From the NCBI GenBank assembly GCA_012510695.1, contig JAAZHN010000097.1, positions 1-7,366 on the forward strand: 7,366 bases of DNA, read 5' to 3'. Below are positions 1-4,986 of this stretch, in pieces. Position 1 is the stretch's first letter; each line of letters starts with the position of its first letter. Made by a program: the position numbers and the translations under genes. This DNA comes from Mollicutes bacterium (GTDB lineage: Bacteria; Bacillota_I; Bacilli_A; RF39; UBA660). The notes under the pieces are model-generated. The model made no database searches. It saw only the letters and a program-made list of their open reading frames with translations, and had not been told where the DNA came from.

Positions 1-1
1 T

Positions 2-142
2 AGATATACTAACTTGCTCGCAACAATCAACCATAAAAATAAAAAATCTATAGATATTTTTACACATATTGGTTTTAAAAATATTAAAGATAATTTATAT
101 AAGATAAATATCCTTGAATTAGAAAAATGGTTAAACAAATAA
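2..142 (+). CDS. Partial GNAT-like acetyltransferase, C-terminal end
   Basis: This is an open frame of 46 residues that runs in from the left edge and stops at TAA 140-142. No start is visible. The sequence reads LLATINHKNKKSIDIF followed by THIGFKNIKDNLYKI. An Asn, a few residues, a Ser, then an aliphatic/aromatic stretch and 'GF' is the pattern of the last conserved segment of GCN5-related N-acetyltransferases, where N..S...F...GF lies near the acetyl-CoA site. The end 'ELEKWLNK' fits a closing helix. The substrate cannot be deduced. The catalytic core and acetyl-CoA loop lie outside the window, so the family call rests on this short motif. The gene appears to be a separate unit, since the next gene has its own promoter 15 bases downstream. 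Confidence 0.5.
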   Translation, partial: RYTNLLATINHKNKKSIDIFTHIGFKNIKDNLYKINILELEKWLNK

Positions 143-156
143 AATTATAAACATTA

Positions 157-185
157 TTGACAAAGAAATATACTAATGATAGTAT
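157..185 (+). promoter_or_regulatory. Sigma-A-type promoter of the HAD-PlsC fusion gene
   Basis: A perfect -35 box TTGACA lies at 157-162. After a 17-bp spacer comes a -10-like TAGTAT at 180-185. Transcription would start near 192, giving a short leader with the ribosome site AAAGGGGA at 198-205 ahead of the ATG at 211. The -10 is imperfect (4 of 6), but the -35 and the spacing are ideal. Confidence 0.65.
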
Positions 186-187
186 AT
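168..187 (+). promoter_or_regulatory. Candidate operator palindrome over the -10 box
   Basis: ATATACT at 168-174 and AGTATAT at 181-187 are perfect reverse complements separated by 6 bp. The dyad sits exactly over the -10 box of the promoter at 157-185, where a dimeric repressor would block RNA polymerase. Because it lies upstream of the expected transcript start it is unlikely to act as an RNA hairpin. Dyads of this size suit GntR-, PadR- or TetR-type regulators, but no regulator gene is in the window and the cognate protein is unknown. Confidence 0.4.
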
Positions 188-210
188 CAAACTAATGAAA
201 GGGGATTACT

Positions 211-1743
211 ATGAGAATAGGAATAGACATTGATGGGACTTTAACAGATTTTGAAGGATTTCTTAAAAAAGAATCGCCAAAATATATGGCCGATAATCAT
301 GGGATAGAAATTATTGATTATGATGGGTATGATATTGATGAAATGTATGCTTTAGAAGAAAGATTTTTAAAAAAAGGTTTTAGTGAAACATCTTCTTATC
401 AAAAAGCAAAACATATTACGTCTGACTTTTGGAACAAAAATTTCATCAAGTATTTAATGAAGGGCATTAGAAAAGAAGCTGGTAAGGCAACTAAAAATTT
501 GTATTACAATAATAATGAAGTTGTTTTATACTCTTCGAGAGTTCGATCAAGAGAAAAGGGGTTCATTGGTTTCTTTGTTAGAAATATGACAAAGTTATCA
601 TTGAAAATGAATGGAATTAAATATGATAAAATATTCTTTTTTGAAAATGATTATGAAAAATTAGAGGAAATAAAAAGACGGAAACCAGATTTAATGATTG
701 ATGACAAACCAGAATTAATAGAAGAATTTGGTTATTTTACCAATACAATTTGTGTGAAATCTAATTATAATAAAAACGTAAATGAAAAAGGTAGGATATT
801 CACTGTTTCTGATTTTAATCAAGAACAAATTCTTTCTGTCGTTAATCAAATTAGAGATGCAAGAGGTTTGAAACCAATTCCAATAGATTTTAAACCCAGT
901 TTCTATCATAAAATTTTGAAGAGAGTTAGCAAAAAAACAGAGAATATTAAGTATACTAATAAGTGGTATAAAAGAGCAAAAGCTTTAGGTAAACCAATAG
1001 TTATGAAAGAATTTAAGCCAATAGTATTAAATTCTAACAACAAAAAAGTCGAAAATCCTGTAATTGTGGCTCCTAATCACCGCTCGACGATAGACCCATT
1101 TTTCGTTATAGCCACTACTGATAAGCCTATTCATTGGTCAGGATTAAAAAGGTTTTTTGATGCTGAAGACAGTATTTTTAATAATAGCAAAAATCCTTTT
1201 CTATGTAAATTCACATCAATTTTATTTAGAGCAATTGGATTAGTGCCTATTGAAAGATCAACGGATAATCCTAAATCTAATAATAGAGAATCAGTATTAT
1301 TAATGCAAAAATTGATCGCAGATGACCAAAATGTAGGTGTGTTCCCTGAAGGCACCACAAATAAGAAACCTGAGGAACAATATATTGAAGAAGGCGATAG
1401 AAGCGGAAGTTTAGCCTTTGCTTTATTAAGGGAGTCTCCGAAAGCTTCATTATTGCCAATTTCAATTCAATGGTTAAATGAAAATGATCGAAAAATAGTT
1501 GGAAATAGGTTAATACTAAATTACCGGGAACCAATGAATTCAAAAGATGTAGAAAATCATGGCAAAGAGATAGGAGAAAACAAATTTATTGATTCTGCAT
1601 ATGATTTATGGAAAAAAAGAATCATTGCTGGTTTAGAAGAAAACAAAAAAATAATTGAAGAACTAAAAGAATATCGCGAAAAACATGTTAAAAAGGAAGA
1701 TCAAAAAGTATATTATAAGGATCTAATAAAAAGAATTAAATAA
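211..1743 (+). CDS. Fusion of HAD-type phosphatase/nucleotidase and PlsC-like acyltransferase
   Basis: This 510-residue protein has two enzymatic parts. Residues 1 to about 215 look like a HAD hydrolase. IDIDGT gives the nucleophile Asp6 and acid/base Asp8, Ser108/Ser109 in VVLYSSR suit motif II, and LMIDDKPE supplies the Mg-binding acids Asp164/Asp165. The layout recalls 5'(3')-deoxyribonucleotidase-type HADs. Residues about 245-485 are a glycerolipid acyltransferase domain: NHRSTID (His290 and Asp295, the HX4D motif), LVPIERS at 345-350, VFPEGTT with Glu380, and LLPISIQ at 414-420. By family this domain transfers an acyl chain to lysophosphatidate at the inner membrane face. The HAD substrate is unknown; dephosphorylating a lipid precursor or product is inference. 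No clear membrane span is visible. The start is supported by AAAGGGGA six bases upstream. The gene is alone in its transcript, between its own promoter and a weak terminator. Confidence 0.85.
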   Translation: MRIGIDIDGTLTDFEGFLKKESPKYMADNHGIEIIDYDGYDIDEMYALEERFLKKGFSETSSYQKAKHITSDFWNKNFIKYLMKGIRKEAGKATKNLYYNNNEVVLYSSRVRSREKGFIGFFVRNMTKLSLKMNGIKYDKIFFFENDYEKLEEIKRRKPDLMIDDKPELIEEFGYFTNTICVKSNYNKNVNEKGRIFTVSDFNQEQILSVVNQIRDARGLKPIPIDFKPSFYHKILKRVSKKTENIKYTNKWYKRAKALGKPIVMKEFKPIVLNSNNKKVENPVIVAPNHRSTIDPFFVIATTDKPIHWSGLKRFFDAEDSIFNNSKNPFLCKFTSILFRAIGLVPIERSTDNPKSNNRESVLLMQKLIADDQNVGVFPEGTTNKKPEEQYIEEGDRSGSLAFALLRESPKASLLPISIQWLNENDRKIVGNRLILNYREPMNSKDVENHGKEIGENKFIDSAYDLWKKRIIAGLEENKKIIEELKEYREKHVKKEDQKVYYKDLIKRIK

Positions 1744-1755
1744 TAATTCTTTTTT
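1728..1755 (+). terminator. Weak intrinsic terminator overlapping the stop of HAD-PlsC
   Basis: AAAAAGAATTA (1728-1738) pairs perfectly with TAATTCTTTTT (1744-1754) around a 5-base loop. The right arm ends in a T-run. The TAA stop codon (1741-1743) lies in the loop. Only one G-C pair is present, so the hairpin is weak and termination may be partial. Confidence 0.45.
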
Positions 1756-1783
1756 ATTGCTTTTCTTTATCTTAAATATTAAG

Positions 1784-1789
1784 TATAAT
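1784..1789 (+). promoter_or_regulatory. Probable -10 box for the sensor kinase gene
   Basis: A perfect TATAAT lies at 1784-1789 and a second copy at 1791-1796. No good -35 sits 16-18 bp upstream; the sequence there is a run of T's. A 13-bp dyad, CTTAA-ATA-TTAAG at 1771-1783, abuts the -10 and might bind an activator or repressor. Initiation near 1796 would give a leader of about 16 bases before the GTG at 1812. Confidence 0.35.
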
Positions 1790-1796
1790 ATATAAT

Positions 1797-1803
1797 AGAG
1801 GAG
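1797..1803 (+). promoter_or_regulatory. Ribosome binding site that decides the kinase start
   Basis: AGAGGAG is a strong Shine-Dalgarno sequence. It overlaps the GTG at 1803, so that codon cannot be its start. The in-frame GTG at 1812 lies 8 bases downstream, which is ideal spacing. Confidence 0.65.
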
Positions 1804-1811
1804 TGGTAGTA

Positions 1812-3644
1812 GTGCATCCAAGTATATTGCTTTTATCAGGAAGCCTTTTATATTCATTATTAGTAATCTCCTTATTTTATAGTAAGGAAAGAATAGATTT
1901 ATTTGAAAATAGAGCTTATAGAGCGATATTGATCAATACTGTTATCGGAATTGTCGTGGATATAGCAGGAATATTTTCTCATATGTTACTCCCAGAAACA
2001 AGTTTTTTAAGATGGTTTATTGTTAAAATATATTTTATTTATATAATTAATTATTTGTTTTTCCTAAATTCATATATATATTTATCTATAAACAGTCAAG
2101 AATATACTGATAATATTGATAAATACAAAAAGTATGTAAATAAACAAATAATCATATATATAATATTGATTTTTATTAATCTAATATTGCCTTTTCAATA
2201 TTTTAATGAAAATAAAATAGTATATGTTTATGGATTAAACAGTTACTATGTTTTTGGGGTGGCGGGAATATTTATTATTTATTGGACACTATTTATGATA
2301 ATTAGAAGAAAAAAGTTAAACATCAAGTTTGCGCCCTTGATTGCTTTTATAACCCTTGGAACAGTTTTTGGTGTAGTTCAATTTTTATTTCCAGAATTAT
2401 TAGTTATTACTTCAGTATTTTCATTTATAACAGTAATGATGTACCATACAATTGAAAATCCAGATTTAAATATTATCAGGAAAATAAACATAGCTAAGGA
2501 TCAAGCAGAAAAAGCTAATCGGGCTAAGTCAGATTTTTTATCAAGTATGAGTCATGAGATTAGAACACCTCTTAATGCAATCGTGGGTTTTAGCCAAGAT
2601 ATAATGCATGAAAATGACATGAAAATAATAAAGGAAGAAGCTAAAGATATAGTCATTGCTTCTCAAACTTTATTAGAATTAGTTAATGGAATTTTAGATT
2701 TATCCAAAATCGAGGCTAATAAAATGGAATTAGTTGAAACAGAATATGTTTTGGTTAAAGAAGCAAATGATATTAGTAATTTAATTAGAACAAGACTTAT
2801 TGAAAAACCAATTGAATTTGAATTTGACTTTGCTCATGATTTACCATATAAATTATATGGTGATGTTGGTAAGATAAAACAAATCATGACTAACTTTTTA
2901 ACTAATGCAGTTAAATATACTGAAAAAGGAAAAATTACGTTTAGGCTTAATTGTGTAAATGGGGTTGATGAAACTACATTAGTAATATCAGTATCTGATA
3001 CCGGAAGAGGAATAAAAACAGAAGATGTAAATAAATTATTCCAAAAATTCGAAAGACTTGATGAAGATAAAAACACAACTGTTGAAGGGACGGGTTTAGG
3101 ACTTGCTATTACTAAATCGTTTGTTGAAATGATGGGCGGTAGAGTAAATGTTCACAGTGTATATGGAGAAGGTTCAAATTTTGTTGCTTATATCAAACAA
3201 AAAATAGTTCAAAGAGAATTCCCCGATGATTATTCGTCAATAACTGAAGATAAAACTATTGAAATAGTAAGCAAATGGCCAGGCAAAAAAGTATTAGTAG
3301 TTGATGATAACTTATTAAATATAAAAGTAGCTACTAGAATATTAGAAAAATATGAACTAGATGTTGATAAAGTTGATAATGGTTTTGCAGCTTTAGATAA
3401 GGTTAAAGAAGGCATGCCTTACGAAATCATATTTATGGATATAATGATGCCTAAATTAAATGGTACAGAAACATTAAGAAGATTAGAAGAAATACCAAAC
3501 TTTAATATACCTGTAATAGCCTTAACAGCAGATGCTATAGAAGGAATGAAGGAAAAATATATAGAAGAAGGTTTTGATGATTACTTATCAAAACCAATGG
3601 ATAGTGATGAATTAGAAAGAGTACTTAAAAAATATTTAAATTAA
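1812..3644 (+). CDS. Hybrid sensor histidine kinase with C-terminal receiver
   Basis: This is a membrane-bound two-component phosphorelay kinase of 610 residues from the GTG at 1812; a GTG at 1803 adds three residues but overlaps the ribosome site. Residues 1 to about 215 contain roughly seven hydrophobic spans, resembling the 7TM sensor region of some histidine kinases, and carry no large extracellular domain. A short helix (AKDQAEKANRAKSDF) leads into the HisKA domain, with phospho-acceptor His248 in SHEIRTPLNAI. HATPase_c follows: N box NFLTNAVKY, DTGRG near 396, FQKFERL, and GTGLGLAI near 426. The receiver covers about 493-610, with acidic pair Asp498/Asp499, phospho-acceptor Asp543 in FMDIMMP, Thr572 and Lys594 in SKP. 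All catalytic residues are intact. There is no Hpt or DNA-binding output, so a partner elsewhere must receive the phosphate. The signal is unknown. Control of the downstream surface-protein locus is possible but shown only by proximity. Confidence 0.9.
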   Translation: MHPSILLLSGSLLYSLLVISLFYSKERIDLFENRAYRAILINTVIGIVVDIAGIFSHMLLPETSFLRWFIVKIYFIYIINYLFFLNSYIYLSINSQEYTDNIDKYKKYVNKQIIIYIILIFINLILPFQYFNENKIVYVYGLNSYYVFGVAGIFIIYWTLFMIIRRKKLNIKFAPLIAFITLGTVFGVVQFLFPELLVITSVFSFITVMMYHTIENPDLNIIRKINIAKDQAEKANRAKSDFLSSMSHEIRTPLNAIVGFSQDIMHENDMKIIKEEAKDIVIASQTLLELVNGILDLSKIEANKMELVETEYVLVKEANDISNLIRTRLIEKPIEFEFDFAHDLPYKLYGDVGKIKQIMTNFLTNAVKYTEKGKITFRLNCVNGVDETTLVISVSDTGRGIKTEDVNKLFQKFERLDEDKNTTVEGTGLGLAITKSFVEMMGGRVNVHSVYGEGSNFVAYIKQKIVQREFPDDYSSITEDKTIEIVSKWPGKKVLVVDDNLLNIKVATRILEKYELDVDKVDNGFAALDKVKEGMPYEIIFMDIMMPKLNGTETLRRLEEIPNFNIPVIALTADAIEGMKEKYIEEGFDDYLSKPMDSDELERVLKKYLN

Positions 3645-3680
3645 TAATAGTATTTTTATTATTGTATGTAATAGATTAAT

Positions 3681-3705
3681 AAAAAACGCATTTTTTGCGT
3701 TTTTT
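3681..3705 (+). terminator. Intrinsic terminator after the sensor kinase
   Basis: AAAAAACGCA (3681-3690) pairs perfectly with TGCGTTTTTT (3696-3705) around a TTTTT loop. The C-G core, A-tract and T-tract are typical, and it could work on both strands. It sits 36 bases after the kinase stop. Confidence 0.8.
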
Positions 3706-3759
3706 GATTGATAAGCTATTAAAAAAAGAGAATTTTAATCAATCTTGAAAGAATACTTA

Positions 3760-3792
3760 AAAAATAGTTGTCAACACTTGACAACTATTTTT
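3760..3792 (+). terminator. Perfect 15-bp hairpin: second terminator or operator
   Basis: The arm at 3760-3774 (AAAAATAGTTGTCAA) is the exact reverse complement of 3778-3792, with a CAC loop. The right arm ends in a T-run, so it can act as a bidirectional terminator backing up the one at 3681. Its base holds TTGTCAA and TTGACAA, and TTGTCAA recurs at 3800-3806 over the -35 of the next promoter, so a role as a protein-binding site is also possible. Confidence 0.6.
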
Positions 3793-3799
3793 ATATTTA

Positions 3800-3828
3800 T
3801 TGTCAATTTTTATCTATCTTGTTATAAT
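3800..3828 (+). promoter_or_regulatory. Near-consensus sigma-A promoter of the surface-protein locus
   Basis: TTGTCA (3800-3805, 5 of 6) and TATAAT (3823-3828, perfect) are separated by exactly 17 bp. The stretch just upstream is very T/A-rich, like an UP element. Transcription would begin near 3835, with GGAG at 3841-3844 eight bases ahead of the ATG at 3853. This is the best promoter in the window and fits an abundantly made structural protein. Confidence 0.8.
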
Positions 3829-3841
3829 TAAAACAAGATAG
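3814..3841 (+). promoter_or_regulatory. 28-bp operator-like palindrome over the -10 and start site
   Basis: CTATCTTGTT (3814-3823) and AACAAGATAG (3832-3841) are perfect 10-bp reverse complements with an 8-bp spacer that contains most of the -10 box. The left arm would not be transcribed, so this is more likely a DNA site for a dimeric repressor than an RNA structure. The regulator is not in the window. Confidence 0.5.
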
Positions 3842-3852
3842 GAGAGTTAATA

Positions 3853-4353
3853 ATGAGGAAAAGAAATAATAGGAAGTATTATGTAGCAATATTACTTGCA
3901 GTTATCTTAACAGTTTCATTAGGTTTTGCGATCTTCTCAGAAGTTTTAAATATTACTGGGTCAGCAAGAACTAGTGGGGAATTTGATTTAGTATTTGAAT
4001 CAGCTACTGTTGCATCATCAAATCATGCTGGAACACCAACTGCAACTATTTCCACAGATAAAAACACACTAACATTGACTGCTGATACTTTAATGCAACC
4101 AGGAGCATCTGTTAGTTATGATGTAATTGTAAAAAATGTTGGGACAATCAATAGTAAATTAAATAGTTTTACTATTACGGGAGATAATGATCCTGACATA
4201 GTGGTTTCAATTACACCAGCACTTTCAACTGATACAATCGTTAATGCCGGTACTACACAGGAATTTACAATTACTGTTACATGGGCAATTTCATCAACAA
4301 CTGGTGATAAAACACTTAACTACTCAGTTGAATTAGATTATCAACAAATATAA
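3853..4353 (+). CDS. Secreted beta-rich protein with SipW-type signal; likely major surface or fibre subunit
   Basis: This is a 166-residue exported protein. Residues 1-10 are strongly basic (MRKRNNRKYY). A hydrophobic core follows at about 11-27, then the segment GFAIFSEVLNITGSA (24-38), the hallmark of SipW-dependent signal peptides as in TasA and camelysin families. The mature part is rich in Thr, Ser and Val in alternating beta patterns (TATISTDKNTLTLTAD, SYDVIVKNVG, EFTITVTWAI), suggesting one immunoglobulin-like or jelly-roll sandwich. There is no Cys, no LPXTG anchor and no C-terminal membrane span, so after cleavage it would be released or polymerise. It is first in its operon, has the strongest promoter and is followed by a terminator, all as expected for an abundant subunit. 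I do not recognise the mature domain as TasA itself. Fibre formation is inferred from the signal type and the neighbouring peptidase. Confidence 0.75.
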   Translation: MRKRNNRKYYVAILLAVILTVSLGFAIFSEVLNITGSARTSGEFDLVFESATVASSNHAGTPTATISTDKNTLTLTADTLMQPGASVSYDVIVKNVGTINSKLNSFTITGDNDPDIVVSITPALSTDTIVNAGTTQEFTITVTWAISSTTGDKTLNYSVELDYQQI

Positions 4354-4367
4354 TTAACAAAATAATT

Positions 4368-4399
4368 AAACCACACATAGTATTATGCGTGGTTTTTTT
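4368..4399 (+). terminator. Terminator or attenuator between the two secreted proteins
   Basis: The arm 4368-4379 (AAACCACACATA) pairs with 4384-4395 (TATGCGTGGTTT) with one A-C mismatch and a GTAT loop. A run of seven T's follows at 4393-4399. No promoter is evident between it and the next gene at 4412, so the downstream three genes probably depend on read-through. Confidence 0.75.
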
Positions 4400-4401
4400 A
4401 A

Positions 4402-4407
4402 AAGAGG
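4402..4407 (+). promoter_or_regulatory. Ribosome binding site that decides the start of the second secreted protein
   Basis: AAGAGG lies five bases before the ATG at 4412. The upstream in-frame ATG at 4385 lies inside the terminator stem and has no ribosome site, so 4412 is preferred. Confidence 0.7.
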
Positions 4408-4411
4408 TAAG

Positions 4412-4984
4412 ATGAGGGTAAAAAGGAAAAAGAAAATTAACTTGATTTATTATGTTGTTGTATTTTTAGTAATTTCTTTATTAATTACCGTAGGATACAG
4501 TCTTTTTAGTGAACGATTTAATATTTTTGGCACTGCCAAAAGCGTTCCTTTAGTACCTGGTAATGAACTTGATTTCAATTTATCAAATAGTGGAGGACGT
4601 TATTCATCAGGTCCAGCCATAAAAGGTTTAGATTATTTAAATGAAACATTAAATGGTAATGTCTTAACAGTAAATTATGCTAAAGGAAATAATAATAACC
4701 ATCCTAATAATGTTTCACTAACAATTGAGTTTGCAAATAAATATCATGTTAATTTAACTAATGGAGTTGCTACATCTGTTATTCAAAATGGAAACACAAT
4801 TAGTAATTTAACCTCGTCGCTTAATAAAATTTCTCTTACACCAAATGAGTTTGGGACACTAACAGTTAACTTTTCATTTATAAATCGTAATGCCCAATTA
4901 CCTAGTACTGTTAGAACTACAATTAGATATACTGTTCAAGGTAAATTTCAATACTTTTATTTTGATGTTACAATAAGGAATTAA
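4412..4984 (+). CDS. Second secreted protein with SipW-type signal; likely minor subunit
   Basis: This is a 190-residue exported protein, counted from the ATG at 4412. A longer frame opens at 4385 but starts within the terminator hairpin. The N-terminus is very basic (MRVKRKKK), followed by a hydrophobic core (about 11-27) and GYSLFSERFNIFGTA (28-42), nearly the same motif as in the upstream protein. The rest is a secreted Asn/Ser/Thr-rich region with beta-strand patterns (SLTIEFANKYHVNLTN, FGTLTVNFSFINR, TTIRYTVQGKF) and a loop of consecutive Asn. There is no Cys, sortase motif or second membrane span. Outside the signal segment it shows little visible similarity to the first protein, so the two are probably distinct subunits, for example filament body and anchor or nucleator (compare TapA with TasA). 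Its 3' end carries AAGGAA, the ribosome site of the next gene 2 bp downstream. The role is inference. Confidence 0.7.
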   Translation: MRVKRKKKINLIYYVVVFLVISLLITVGYSLFSERFNIFGTAKSVPLVPGNELDFNLSNSGGRYSSGPAIKGLDYLNETLNGNVLTVNYAKGNNNNHPNNVSLTIEFANKYHVNLTNGVATSVIQNGNTISNLTSSLNKISLTPNEFGTLTVNFSFINRNAQLPSTVRTTIRYTVQGKFQYFYFDVTIRN

Positions 4985-4986
4985 AT

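Noticed and set aside
715..1543. Several minus-strand open frames opposite the HAD-PlsC gene
   Set aside because: They lie antisense to a gene with intact HAD and PlsC motifs, have no plausible ribosome sites and show no recognisable domains.
1803..1811. GTG at 1803 as the kinase start
   Set aside because: It overlaps the Shine-Dalgarno AGAGGAG. The GTG at 1812 has correct spacing. The difference is only three residues.
2834..3415. Minus-strand open frames opposite the kinase catalytic and receiver domains
   Set aside because: They are shadows of a strongly conserved coding region; their composition is Ser/Leu/Phe-rich as expected for antisense frames.
3645..3852. A small gene or riboswitch between the kinase and the surface locus
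   Set aside because: No open frame with a ribosome site is present. The hairpins are explained as terminators and palindromes, and the leader after the predicted start site is too short for a riboswitch.
4385..4411. ATG at 4385 as the start of the second secreted protein
   Set aside because: It lies inside the terminator stem and has no ribosome site. The ATG at 4412 has AAGAGG five bases upstream and gives a normal basic signal-peptide N-terminus.
3853..4984. Naming the secreted proteins TasA, TapA or camelysin
   Set aside because: Only the signal segment is similar; the mature sequences do not show recognisable TasA or camelysin features such as the post-cleavage F.D......NTF.AG.LDL pattern.
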